Position numbers and translations under genes: made by a program. The notes under the pieces are model-generated. The model ran no database searches and had not been told where the DNA came from. It was given only the letters and a program-made list of their open reading frames with translations. Positions 11,379 to 21,511 of a stretch of DNA of 64,000 nucleotides are shown here, piece by piece. The stretch spans positions 640,001 to 704,000 of the forward strand of contig CALNXK010000031.1 in the NCBI GenBank assembly GCA_942486035.1, written 5' to 3'. The stretch comes from Porites lobata (lineage: Eukaryota > Cnidaria > Anthozoa > Scleractinia > Poritidae). Numbering within the stretch: position 1 is the stretch's first letter; the number at the start of each line of letters is the position of its first letter.

Positions 11379-11716
11379 CTTCACTATTAGGTGTCACACT
11401 GGACTTCAACTTATCCTGGTTTTTAGTAAACCTTTGGTAACAGGTGATAGCAGATTGCTTCTAAATTTGCACCCTCGAGATTCTCTGGAATCTGCAAACA
11501 AACATCTTCCATGCGATTCGGTGAATCATGAGGTTCCATAACTCGCCTGTCACGAACTCCATGTAATTGGGAAAGCTTCTCAGTAGCAGATCCCTTGACA
11601 TTACTGAGTGCTGTGAAATCGCCATGATGAATGCCACTCGCATGTGAAATACGGCGAAGAGCGGGCCGCTTGTGAAGAAAGTCTTGTCTGTTAGCGTTAT
11701 TACCTTTGCGTTTCAT
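11379..11716 (-). pseudogene. Fragment of transposon-borne Cys/His-rich protein, upstream part
   Basis: Minus-strand frame from 11,716 reads MKRKGNNANRQDFLHKRPAL and GDFTALSNVKG. A one-base-type frameshift near 11,440 separates AICYH from CYQRFTKNQDKLKSSVTPNSE. The CYQRFTKNQ pattern is a familiar Cys-Tyr motif of the same multicopy family as 8,571-9,037. The frame is cut by the 9,044-11,378 insertion and continues on its other side. ATG at 11,714-11,716 may be a start or an internal Met after a splice acceptor. Confidence 0.55.
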
Positions 11717-13358
11717 CTCTTAAAATTCTAACAGAGATTTTTTTTTGAACGATTTAGACTCTTAAAAGTGCAAAACATAGTTCAAATCTTTCTTAAAATA
11801 ATATGAAAATATGACTTAACGCATTTTTAATTAGTATCAAAATGAAATCGCAGTTTAAGTACAAACTATCCAAATTTTCACATATATTTTTTTCGTTTTT
11901 ATATACAGGCGTGTAGAATAAAAGTTAAAGTGAAAAGAAGAAGTAGCGATACGTAAAAATGCCCTGCATATTTGATAACCATTTCAAATGAGGTTGTAAA
12001 TTAAACAGTGGCCCAGTTAATAGTTCATGTGCTGCTTGGCCTGTTTCACATTAGGATTGTAGTACTAGAAATAGTCTGATTTAAGAAGGCAATAGGGTGA
12101 CTTATTTAATAGTATTTTCGCTTTGATCCAATTTTGGACTTTATAAGATTCTTTTTAATCTGTGGTTGCCCTTTTTTAAAATGGAAAAATTAATAGAGGT
12201 AATCATAAAAAACTGAGTTGAATATAATGTTAAGTTTTATTCTTTATTCTGAGCGTAAATCATACTTTATTTGTTTTCACTGTTTACTTCAAATTTATTT
12301 AATTTGTCAAAAAAAGGACGTATATACTTTAAAGGTATTCGTTATAGTAAAAGTATACGCAAATAAAAGTTATTTGCCTCTTTTGATAAACTAATTGTCC
12401 GCAATTAAGTTTCATTAGAAAACCAAGATGGCTGCCAAGATGGCCGCCACAAAGAGCACGAAAAAAAGGCCTTGGGACAATATTTCGCGATGGGAACATA
12501 GAATTTCTTTTTCAAGAGATCTTGAGGATTACAAAAATGTAAGTTAGAAAAATATATCCTAGGGGTGCATGGGAACCCTGCCTTCCGACTAGACTATTTC
12601 TCTGTTGTAACTTTTTTGCGTTTACTTCACGGTAATTGATTTTATTACCATTTCTAAGGCCATATTTCAGTATATAACAAATAAACCTTTTGTTAATTTC
12701 TGTAAACCTGTAATACTAATTTATCCTGGGTTAATACTTTTTTATCCTGTTGAACAACTTGCTGTATTTTTTTTTTTCATATCCTTTTTTCTGTTATGCC
12801 TCATTTGTGAATAAATAAAAAGAGTGTCAGCTGTGGAGAAACTGTAATCTAATTATGTTTGCCCTTTGCGTACGTTCACTTTCGTTTTTACGAACCCTCG
12901 GATTTTCATCAAAAACAGTTGCAAAAGAAAAAGAAACTGTCAATACTAATTTAGTTTACTTTTTGGTTGTCATGAAAAGGCTCTTCTGGCACAGATTACT
13001 ACAACAGGTGTTGCGACAACTTAGAAGCAAAACGCTTGTTTGTACTTTCAATTAGCTTTGCACGCAAAGTTTATGTTGTCAGTAAAATTAGAGTTCAAGG
13101 TAAGAAAAAATATTTTAGCGGGGCTTAAGTATGATTTTCCCCATTGGCTTGATGGCAATAAGGTGTCTCTATCACTCGGTACACGCGGTTTGGACACAAT
13201 GAAACCACCCTTTCTGAGTGAAGCATCAGTCATGGGAAACTGCAATCTGTCGCAAATACTTGCCTACGGGCGTTCGTGTTCCACCCTTTTGATGCAGATC
13301 GTGGGAACTACTTTAAGCTAAAAAAGAAAATCTGTAAAAATGAATGCATTACACTAAC
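11717..13358. other. Interior of the 7.9 kb element, probably intron with weak exon candidates
   Basis: Mostly AT-rich sequence without convincing coding. A minus-strand stretch at 13,245-13,048 (PMTDASLRKGGFIVSKPRVP) might be an exon of the interrupted gene, but I cannot fix its splice sites. Confidence 0.3.
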
Positions 13359-13893
13359 CTGCGCCAATAGGAACCACAGCATTGAATAAAACAAAGACTT
13401 CCGCTGACATATCAGCGTTTACACGTCTAGGGAGTTTAAGTCCTCTCTTGGTACCTTCATGGTCTGGATAACAACATATTTCGACTTTACGACCCGGCCA
13501 GTTAGTCGTAACATCCAGCCTATGCTTGGGACAGATTGTCATGGTCTGCATTTCGTCATTGCTAACAGCACCCAAAAGACCTGCACGGTTTAAAATTAAC
13601 TCTGTTTCGCTGACCTCGGTGCTTCCTCTACCACGTTTTACGCCGATTTTCAGACTAAGAAGATGAAAGGTAATATCTCTTTTGCAGGCAAGTAACGGCA
13701 GAATAACCGTACCAACTCCACGCAAGCCACATGGCGATTCCTCCGATCTAAATGAACAATTCATGTTTTGATCTGTTTTCAACCTGTCGTGACGTCCGAT
13801 CATTAAATTCGTGACAACTCTAGCGTTCGATGGAAACAGGGTGTCTCTATGAAGTAATTTAATTAGGATAATTCTGAATTTTCTTGGTATCAT
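13359..13893 (-). CDS. N-terminal exon of the 7.9 kb element's gene (Cys/His domain)
   Basis: Open for 178 codons from ATG at 13,891-13,893, which sits right at the inner edge of the right TIR, to a GGCGCAG/GTTAGT donor at 13,359. The end of the exon reads TICPKHRLDVTTNWPG, EICCYPDHEG and VPIGAG, and it leaves in phase 1. The same pattern (CPKHR, a CC pair, VPVGS) occurs in exon 2 of the transposase-like gene at 40,134-40,352, also followed by a phase 1 donor. I infer a shared, possibly metal-binding N-terminal domain. The exons expected to follow are damaged or missing, so the gene is probably dead. Confidence 0.6.
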
Positions 13894-14752
13894 TTGATTG
13901 AAGTTTGTTTTCTGGCCAACGTCAAAAGCTCAGAACTGAGAATACAGTCCGGCTTTATTGTACTTCGTGACAAATAAATTGAAACTTTCGCGGGAAAAAT
14001 GGGCTTCGTCTTTTGACGATTTCGCTTGCTTATTAAAAAGATTATTATCAATACGGTGATTTATAATGTTTTTCCTTGTAATTAGGGATATAAAAGTTTT
14101 CAATTATTTCTTCTGAAGTCGTAAAAATCTATTTTAAGACATTTACGAACCACAATCACAGTAAAACGAAACGTGGCGCTATAAAATTTGGCGGGAAATA
14201 TTAATACTCGACGCTTATTATTGTACTTTCGCATGCCATTTTCTCCAATTTGCTGCTAGATACCAATTTTAAACAAACTGGATTTTAATAACAGCACAAT
14301 AAGCCATCTAGAAATGATTTTACTTTTGAAATAAACTGCCGCATCTCGGTAAAACAGTCAACTGAAAATGACTGAAATTTGGGTGACGCTCATTAACGAT
14401 TCAGGAGCGATTTTTAGCGCCAGGTAAAAAATAGAGTATTTAAGCAAAGGAAGTTTAACATATTCCAGTCGACTAACGAAGCGATAGGTGTTATGGAAAA
14501 AATATAAGAACTATTGGGAGTTTGGCCAAGTATGTTTTAACTTCACCCAAAGTTAGCCAAAATTTGTGCTTTTTTAGGTCGCCGGAGGTCCCAAAATCTC
14601 GAAATAGTGATATCTCGAAGAAAATCGAACGGCTACTTCTCCAAATGCCATGGTTGTTAATCTTTTCAGATAGCTTTCATACTGTGAAAACATGAAGGTA
14701 AACGGCCGACCTCGATCTTTTGCTATTGCCCGGTTTTTTCTGACAATAACAC
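13893..14752 (-). repeat. Right terminal inverted repeat of the 7.9 kb TTAA element
   Basis: Reverse complement of 6,881-7,740, same length. Ends at the TTAA at 14,753-14,756. Confidence 0.9.
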
Positions 14753-14756
14753 TTAA

Positions 14757-15177
14757 CTCAATTCTTTACACAAATACAAAGTTGTATAAAATAGGTTTTA
14801 GGACAAATGATTTATGTACTTTCTGTGACAATCAACCTGAATTATTAACGCATTTGTTCTATCACTGCTCACGCTCTAAACAGTTTTGGATTGAATTTGA
14901 ACTATATTGGTGCCTTATTTCGAATCAACGAATTCGTCTCTGCTTGGAAAATGTGCTCTTTGGAATTTTGACGGAAAGTGCTTGCCCTTTACTTCAATTT
15001 CTGAACTATTTTATAATTATTGGAAAACTCTATTTGTGGGACTGCAGGAGCAAACAAATCCTTCCAAACATTTATGGATTTAGAGCCAAGATCATCGCTA
15101 AATATGAAACAGAAGAAAAAATCAGCAACAAAGAATTCTTTAAAAGAAAGTGGATACTGACGCCTTATTTAAGTTAA
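14757..15177 (+). pseudogene. LINE ORF2, C-terminal part with CCHC motif
   Basis: Continues ORF2 in frame across the transposon (NSILYTNTKLYKIGFRTND). It contains CTFCDNQPELLTHLFYHC, the Cys-x2-Cys-x8-His-x4-Cys motif usual at the ORF2 C-terminus of L1/Tx1 elements. It ends at a natural TAA at 15,175-15,177. No internal stop. The reading frame that opens at 14,692 begins inside the transposon TIR and is not the native start. Confidence 0.9.
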
Positions 15178-15356
15178 CTGTATTAACTCCGTATTATTTC
15201 ATTGCCCTGTTGTACTTTTTTACAATTTCTTTTAGCCCTGTAACACCTCTTGTAATAATTTGACAATTTTGTTTTTGCTTTACTCTGTTAATGTCTCTTG
15301 TTAAAGTGTTTTGTAAATGTAATTATTTAATGTGATTATCAATAAACATATTAAAA

Positions 15357-15392
<36 letters not shown>

Positions 15393-15401
15393 TGCTATTG
15401 C
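15178..15401 (+). other. LINE 3' UTR, polyadenylation signal, A/TA tail and 3' target duplication
   Basis: AATAAA at about 15,341 is followed by an A-run and a (TA)n run to about 15,390. The 3' copy of the candidate target duplication is 15,385-15,401. Confidence 0.75.
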
Positions 15402-15430
15402 ATTAACATGTCATGGTACCCTAGCGATAG

Positions 15431-15619
15431 TAAGTTGAATGAAAAAGAGTTCGACTTCAAACTTCTTGTCTTGCTTTTTTTTTTTTAATTGGGTACATTA
15501 GTTTCGCCCTTCGGGCTTCTTTAGTGTATAGTGGAAATTTAGTCCAAATATTCAGTGAACCCAATAAAAAGCTAGGCATGTGGGGAGTTTAAAGTAGCCT
15601 TCTTTTTCATTCAACTTAA
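15431..15619. repeat. Small inverted-repeat element (MITE-like)
   Basis: TAAGTTGAATGAAAAAGAG at the left pairs with CTTTTTCATTCAACTTA at the right. The arms are about 35-40 bp and imperfect. A GCCC-TTCG-GGGC-type hairpin (GCCCTTCGGGC) is in the middle. No coding. Confidence 0.6.
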
Positions 15620-15676
15620 AGAGCTAGCCTTAGAGATACATTGTCTTATTTACGTCCTCAGCTGATGAAACAAAAG

Positions 15677-15848
15677 TACGGTAGTAACTCCCACGAAGAA
15701 CAAGAGTGCTGATAAAGCAAACTTCGTCAAAAGTACGGTAGTAACTTCTACGGAGGGCAAGGGTGAATTTTCAACTACTGTTATTGCTGGAATTTCCCTT
15801 GGATCTGCCATTCCTGTTATAGCACTGTTGATCATCTTACTAATTATG
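15677..15848 (+). CDS. Exon of a membrane protein: juxtamembrane stalk and transmembrane helix
   Basis: Open for 57 codons between an AG acceptor (15,675-15,676) and a GTAAGC donor (15,849). It gives a Thr/Lys-rich stalk, then a 24-residue hydrophobic span from GISLGSAIPVIALLIILLIM, a convincing single-pass membrane helix. The stalk contains a short internal duplication (KSTVVT twice). The protein is probably type I, with the cytoplasmic tail encoded by the next exon (to 16,832). Earlier exons are not visible in this window. The full-length LINE lies immediately upstream and may occupy an intron of this gene. Family unknown. Confidence 0.6.
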
Positions 15849-16124
15849 GTAAGCCAAGGTTTTGATTCCATCAAATTGTTAAAGACATGGTTGATGATAG
15901 ATACTATTAAATTCTAACACGAGGACCACCACGAGGAGGAGATTTCCTCAATACTTGCACACGTGTGAAACAGCATCATTTTGGTGGGCAAACTTTATAG
16001 CCGTCGACATTATATGCTGAAAATGGTAATTTTAAAAGGCTGAGTGACTCGGAGATGGTCGCAAATGTACGTAAAATTACAGGAGTTGAGGGTATACTTT
16101 TGTACCTTTAGAGAAGAGTTACAG

Positions 16125-16832
16125 ATAATTTTCATTTTACACTTTAATTTATTAATTGAATGGGTTACAAGACGTTATAGGCACTCTGCGGATCCACCCG
16201 GGAAGAAAGATAACAGTATATCCATGGAACCAATTGAATCCAGTCCAAGAATTTATCATGTCCCTGATGTCCTGCCTTTGTCCGCTTCTAACCATGCTTT
16301 TCGAGTTTACGAGGATGTAAAACCTCCACAAGGAGGCCAAAGTGCCAAAAGTCAGTTGCAACGTCAGATTGCTGTTGATATGCCCGCCACCCAGCAACTA
16401 TCCCATCAACCTCCCGAACCAGCTGCTCCCGAGAAACAGCGAAAGATGAGCACCCAGAGTGCCTCGTCAGCACCACCTGTACCAACTACGAGAAGGCCGT
16501 CTGATGTGATACCTTCTCGACGGAGAAGTTTCGAGAGACGTTTAACTGACACCAGCGAGCCGCCACCTGTTCCCAGCACAAGAAGGCCATCCCAGTGTGA
16601 TACCACCGCGCCAAACACACGTCGGTTCCGAAGTCTGTCCGAAGACAGTCCAATGCAAGTCACGGGCTTTGCCAATACAGGGCCACTGGTTTTTGGCTCA
16701 GGAAGAGATGATCCACCAGCTCTTGTTCCTAGAGTGAGGCGACCTTCAAATGGCAGTTTGTCAGAAAACAGGTCTGATTTCCCCTCCACGCTTCCCATTT
16801 CTGGCCAAGAAAACCTTTATGCAGCAATATAA
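16125..16832 (+). CDS. Last exon of a membrane protein: proline/serine-rich cytoplasmic tail
   Basis: The open frame ends at TAA 16,830-16,832. Clear coding begins by about 16,168 (RRYRHSADPPGKKDN). The exact acceptor is uncertain (16,083 and 16,125 both give the right phase). The tail of about 220 residues has SH3-type proline motifs (APPVPTTRR, PPPVPSTRR). It has four basic Arg-Arg-x-Ser sites (RRPSD, RRRSF, RRPSQ, RRPSN) that suit PKA-like kinases. It has tyrosines in SH2-type contexts (RIYHVPDV, RVYEDV, and NLYAAI at the extreme C-terminus). A signalling receptor or adaptor tail is the natural inference, but I recognise no family. The frame is undamaged, so this is probably the one live host gene in the left half. 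Confidence 0.62.
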   Translation: MIFILHFNLLIEWVTRRYRHSADPPGKKDNSISMEPIESSPRIYHVPDVLPLSASNHAFRVYEDVKPPQGGQSAKSQLQRQIAVDMPATQQLSHQPPEPAAPEKQRKMSTQSASSAPPVPTTRRPSDVIPSRRRSFERRLTDTSEPPPVPSTRRPSQCDTTAPNTRRFRSLSEDSPMQVTGFANTGPLVFGSGRDDPPALVPRVRRPSNGSLSENRSDFPSTLPISGQENLYAAI

Positions 16833-17640
16833 CACCCATTTCTGACGCTGATGGGTACATGAAATGTGTCCGTTCCAGGGATGGTCCTCAAACTGTAGTT
16901 CAAGTGTAGTTCTTAATGTGCCTTAATTCCTGCTTGCGGGTTTCGCAAAAAGCCGTACATGGTCCATTTCTGTGAAGCTACATTTAACAAATAGACAATA
17001 GACAATTAACAAATTTTAGCGTCAAGGTCTTAGCTTGGCCATTTTAGAGGTAGCTGCAATGCACTTCTTTCATATGGCGCGTGGTTGCTGAACTAAATTT
17101 TACTACTTCAAACAAGGCATTTCAGGTCAACTGATCAGTATGGCCCGTCAGGTGACGACTTACAAATCCCTCACATACTTTCCAAGCGTATCGTTGTTTG
17201 GGTCAAATAAGTACTATATATCGCCAAGGCGTTGCTGAAAGAGACAGCTTTTAAAATATTTTGACTTCTTTCATAGTCAGTAGGCATGAAATCATACTCA
17301 AAGTGTGAAAGACAAAAACAATCGCAGAAACAAAAGAACAAGCAAATGGTTTTGAGCCAGTAACTTCATATGATTGGCTTTGTAGTAGGCTTTTTTTATA
17401 TGGTTAAGAAGCCCCAGGTGCTATTAACAGAAGTTGCTTTAAAAATATCATACAACGAATTGTTAACCCTTCACTATTCTTTCATTAAAAGTCAAACTTT
17501 GGTCGAACAACATTACCATTCAATGCTATAGATGTTAATTCTCGCATCTTTTCTGGACCCCAAGACCCTCGCTCTTCTCCTAAGCCCCCTTACTCTGATC
17601 GATATGGCGGAATAGCTGGAGACCCCATTTTTACACACTT
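16833..17640. other. 3' UTR and downstream sequence
   Basis: No further coding seen. The stretch directly after the TAA is presumably 3' UTR. No strong polyadenylation signal singled out. Confidence 0.4.
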
Positions 17641-17649
17641 TGGCCTAGG

Positions 17650-18075
17650 TCAAACGTTGAACTTTTCATGAGACGACCCAAACTTAGGTAGTTGTCATAA
17701 AAAAAAAAACTCGACGTCTAGCTCAGTTAAGTTCGTCTGAATGAGTTTGGATCTCCAAACCTTCCTATCCGTCTGCATCAGACGGATAGAGCGTCTGAAG
17801 ATCGTCTTCGAGCCAAACCTCGATCGTCGCATGAGACGAACTAAACTAATACATACATACATACTTTATTGGCTCGTCCCCACGGGGCTTTTCAGAGTCA
17901 ATTTTACATTACAAACTAAAGATTTTATCATAATGTACATTTAGTCTCGTTGGGGGGAAAATTTATCACTGATCTTATTTAGTTGATTGGTTCGACGAGT
18001 CCTAAGTTGTACTTCTGACCCACAGACGATCTTAACTTTTTGGTTCGTCTCATGAAAATTTGGACGTCCTAGATA
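17650..18075. mobile_element. Degenerate inverted-repeat element containing a retroelement 3' tail
   Basis: TTTTCATGAGACGACCCAAA near 17,655 pairs with TTTGGTTCGTCTCATGAAAA near 18,040. Inside, (CATA)n followed by CTTTATTGGCTCGTCCCCAC (17,853-17,905) reads on the minus strand as the AATAAAG(TATG)n end of a non-LTR retroelement. A small perfect-arm hairpin around TCCGTCTG/CAGACGGA is at about 17,767-17,792. Confidence 0.45.
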
Positions 18076-18086
18076 CTTGACGACCA

Positions 18087-18326
18087 GGGCCCAGTTGTTG
18101 GTAGGCCGATTAGCGCTAACCCAGTGTTAAATTTTAACCTGGGTCTCTTTTTCTCATCATCAGAAACATTTTCTCGGACAATTTTCTCTAATCTCTTTAG
18201 AGTAGCCAATCATCAAATTGTAGACAAAAAGAATTAAACTGAATTTGCTTTTTAAACTTTCAAATCTGAATTCAAATTTCGCACTAATCCTGGGTTATCT
18301 TAACTCAGCTTTGAACAACCCGGCCC
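18087..18326. mobile_element. MITE, 240 bp, copy 1
   Basis: Ends GGGCCCAGTTGTT and AACAACCCGGCCC are inverted repeats. A second, diverged copy lies at 58,964-59,183 with the same internal order (ATTAGCGCTAAC, ACATTTTCTCGG, TTGTAGACAAAAA, ATCTGAATTCAAAT). This shows it is a dispersed element. Confidence 0.75.
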
Positions 18327-18659
18327 AGGTGGCTAGCCCCTGGGTACGTATCCATTGGCAACCGATTTCAGTTTTGATTGCTGATTTTGCTTTTCCGGCC
18401 CAGATGAATATTCTTATTTTACTGACGATGTTAGCCGGAAAATATTCTTGTTTTATTCTTAAATTATAGCTTGTGAATTTTCCTTTTTAGAATGTACTGG
18501 ATATAAATTGAAATCGATACAGGTTTCCTAGTTTTGGTGGCTAGTTTTGTCGTTTACAAAGGGATAATTTTATACGGTTAAAAACATAAAATTGTATTTA
18601 CAGGTTTTCAACGGCTTGGAAACTAAAATTTGATGTGATTTTGTTTAGAATAAGGGTAC

Positions 18660-19010
18660 GGGCATGATTTTCAGTTGAACATGCCTTGCGAGCGTAAAAA
18701 TCGCATCCAGTCTGAGGATTAATGAGAGAGGGAAAATTTTATATATTTAGGCATGACAAAATTCAAGGGAATATTGGTACTTAGAAATAACATCTCATAG
18801 GCATCGAAAAAATGGGTTCATGCCCTCGCAGCCCAAAATTGACCCAGCTAAACTTAGGTCCCAGATCTCTCGCCGGGTTGATAATTCATTCCCAGTTTTT
18901 TGCATGCCGGGCATGCCGATGGTGAAGCCTGTTGGTTTGGCATGCCCGGCATGCCAGGCAAGAAATTGGCATGCCCAGCGAGACTGATTTTGATGTTCGC
19001 TTCAACATCA
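18660..19010. repeat. GGCATGCC-rich palindromic repeat cluster, copy 1
   Basis: Repeated self-complementary GCATGCC(G/C)GGCATGCC units at about 18,902-18,980. Scattered GGCATG motifs flank them. A second cluster lies at 24,305-24,445. Confidence 0.6.
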
Positions 19011-19362
19011 TATCCTGAGAATCACATATAATCGCCAAATATATCTTAGGGAGCTTGAAGTTACAGGTTTCATGCCTGGCAACTGAATGCAGATTATAAC
19101 AGAAAAAGTCATGTTTGTCACAATGTGTATCACAGGATCGACTGGCAAAACTGAATATAGAAGCCTGGATTTATAAATAAAAAGCACAACAAAACAACAC
19201 TATTCATGCATAAAATAGAATATTTAACTTGCAATCAAAGATTAATCCTTTTATTTCAAACCGATACTGACATTTCTGGGTCCAGATTTAAATTTGGTCG
19301 CGGAAAAGCGTCTTAAACAACAAGATAACAAATCTTCTCAGTATAAACTTATCCATGCTTAA

Positions 19363-20991
19363 GGTGGCTCGATACAGTTTTTCAGGGTCAATACCTCCCA
19401 ACTTTGAGCGTAAACTACGTCGCCGTAAACAAATATTTGGAAAAATTAACACCACAGTTGTATTAGATAAAGATGAAAATTTGTTATGATCAGGGTTACA
19501 ATGACATCGGAGTTGTCATAGCAACGAAATGACGCCATTACCTATTTTACTTGCAGCAGTATTTCTCGGCACTGGGAACTGTTCTTCCAAAATCGTTTAC
19601 TGTAGCTTTTACCTACGATAGCTGCCTCGATGTTCGTGAAGTTTAAGCGAAATCTGTAAGAGCGTTATCGAGATATTTTGGGATGAAGTTTTTCTGGTTA
19701 GAAATACGGTAAAAAATTGACAATCTTGATATGCGACTGTTATCTGTACTAAACGAAGCGCTTTTGACATGCAATTTCACCTCATAGTAGTTTCAGTCTT
19801 TTTAAAAACGTGTGTGAAAGATCATGGAGATACCTCCAGCCGATTGCTAGAAAGAAGGATTTGATTAGTACGTATCGGGGCGCTCTTGTTAGCCGTAATG
19901 TAAACATTTCGGTCTACTTTAACAAATTAGCGAATAATTTTTAAACCGCTCGATAAATTTTCCAAAAAATTTAAGAGTGTTGAGGTCAACTGTCCTTTTA
20001 TTTGACCTCTTAGTTTCAAGATTATTGATATGTTGTAAGATAGTAAAATAAGGGCTACAATTCGCTAATATTTTGTCAGAAATTTTGACTTTACAAGTGA
20101 GAGCCTTTTATTATTCAGGGTATTGTCTCAAAGTTTCATTTTCACGTGAACAGCAGTAACTAACAATGTATTTAAAATATGCAAAACTGCAAGCTATTGT
20201 TATGCACGAAAATATAAAACTTGGAGACAATGCCCCTGAATAATGAGAGGCTCTCACTTGTAAACACAAAATTTCTGACAAAATGTTAGCGAATTCAAGC
20301 CCTTATTTTACTGCCTTACAATATATCAATAATCTTGAAACTAAGAGGTCGTATAAAAGGAGGGTTAATCTCAAGATTCTTAAATTTTCTAAAAAATTTA
20401 TCGAGCGGTTTAAAAATTATTCGCTACTTTGTTAAAGTAGACCGAAATGTTTACATTACCGCTAACAAGAGTGCCTTGATACATACTAATCAAATCCTCC
20501 TTTCTAGCAATCGGTTGGAGGTATCTCCATGATCTTTCACACACGTTTTTAAAAAGATTGAAACTACTATGAGGTGAAATTGCATGTCAAAAGCGCTTCG
20601 TTTAGTACAGATAACAGTCGAACATCAAGATTGTCAATTTTTTACCGTATTTCTAACCAGAAAAACTTCATCCCAAAATATCTCGATAACGCTCTTACAG
20701 ATTTCGCTTAAACTTCACGAACATCGAGGCAGCTATCGTAGGTAAAAGCTACAGTAAACGATTTTGGAAGAACAGTTCCCAGTGCCGAGAAATACTGCTG
20801 CAAGTAAAATAGGTAATGGCGTCATTTCGTTGCTATGACAACTCCGATGTCATTGTAACCCTGATCATGACAAATTTTCATCTTTATTTAATACAACTGT
20901 GGTGTCAATTTTTCCAAATCCTTGTTTATGGCGACGCAGTTTACGCTCAAACTTGGGAGGTATTGACCTTGAAAAACTATATCGAGCCACC
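19363..20991. mobile_element. TTAA-flanked palindromic element, 1,629 bp, almost entirely inverted repeat
   Basis: Left end GGTGGCTCGATACAGTTTTT pairs with the right end (AAAAACTATATCGAGCCACC). Both ends abut TTAA (19,359-19,362 and 20,992-20,995). The arms of about 780 bp match closely (for example TATTTCTCGGCACTGGGAAC, GATCATGGAGATACCTCC). Only a short centre (about 20,140-20,215) is unpaired. No transposase, so it is non-autonomous and uses some TTAA-specific transposase. The 65-codon frame at 20,335 is a by-product. Confidence 0.9.
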
Positions 20992-20999
20992 TTAAGTTT

Positions 21000-21500
21000 T
21001 ATCGCGTCGGAATGTTTCCGGTCAACAGCATTAAAAGACTGGTGAAAATTAAGCTTACCAGGTCGTTCAAGTCAGTACGAGAGTACGACGTTAATACTGC
21101 AAAGACGTTCTGATTTGGTGAATTTGGACTGCCTTCTCAGAGAGATTTTGCTTAGTTTTTCAGTGCGCTTCTTCTCGGCTATGCGAATCTCGCAAACTGT
21201 TTTACTCCTTGCTGACGATAGTCCTTTGAGCAACGTCATCTGCGCCATCCGAAGATACCACGAGCACGCACGAAATCGGCCGAATTTCCGCAGAAGTGTT
21301 TTCGGATGACGATGAATCTAGTTGTCGTAGCGTTGCAGTTGTGGCGTTACGATGTCGTCATGTCTCTTCGCACTTGTTTGTCTTTTTTTTCTGCGGTGTA
21401 TGGTTGAGATGTTTGTGAATGCTGGACAAGAAATGGATTCTGCGAGAGACTGTAAGTACAAATTTAGTATTAATTTGGTAAAGAAAAAGCCTGAATAACG
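21000..21500. other. Unassigned sequence, possible minus-strand exon
   Basis: On the minus strand an acceptor-like CTTACAG at about 21,452 precedes a frame reading SLAESISCPAFTNISTIHRR. There is no other support. Short plus-strand frames look accidental. Confidence 0.25.
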
Positions 21501-21511
21501 AACAAATCCCG

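Larger units (their letters stand above)
6881..14752. mobile_element. TTAA-flanked DNA transposon with 860 bp TIRs inserted in the LINE (7,872 bp)
   Basis: The left end GTGTTATTGTCAGAAAAAAC (6,881) is inverted at the right end (GTTTTTTCTGACAATAACAC, ending 14,752). Both ends are flanked by TTAA (6,877-6,880 and 14,753-14,756). Removing the element and one TTAA joins the LINE ORF2 frame exactly (FQYKVI then NSILYTNTKLYK), proving the insertion point. The inverted repeats extend to about 7,740 and 13,893. Inside lie remains of a minus-strand Cys/His-rich gene and two younger insertions. TTAA targets are known for piggyBac, Kolobok and Sola3. I see no piggyBac-like transposase, so the superfamily stays open. 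The CPKH-type exon at 13,359 links it to the 29,138-41,882 element. Confidence 0.93.
2194..15384 (+). mobile_element. Full-length Tx1/L1-like LINE, about 5.3 kb, interrupted by a 7.9 kb transposon
   Basis: In order it carries a short 5' UTR, ORF1 (2,288-3,142), a spacer, and ORF2. ORF2 has an apurinic endonuclease (from 3,587), a reverse transcriptase (from about 5,030) and a C-terminal Cys-Cys-His-Cys motif (from 14,820). An AATAAA-containing 3' end with an A/TA tail lies near 15,341-15,384. Everything from 6,881 to 14,752 belongs to an inserted DNA transposon. Without it the LINE is about 5.3 kb, a usual full length for this clade. The endonuclease type, the two-ORF layout and the CCHC tail fit the L1/Tx1 group. 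It is inactive because ORF2 has a small deletion, a lost catalytic residue and the insertion. Confidence 0.9.

Noticed and set aside
6881..14752. Assignment of the TTAA elements to piggyBac
   Set aside because: TTAA alone is shared by several superfamilies, and no piggyBac-type transposase or CCC-type end is seen.
14692..14756. Apparent ATG start of the LINE C-terminal frame
   Set aside because: These codons are transposon TIR sequence; the native frame comes from 6,876 across the insertion.
16406..16798. Minus-strand 130-codon frame over the receptor tail
   Set aside because: Shadow of the plus-strand exon, which has clear sequence motifs.
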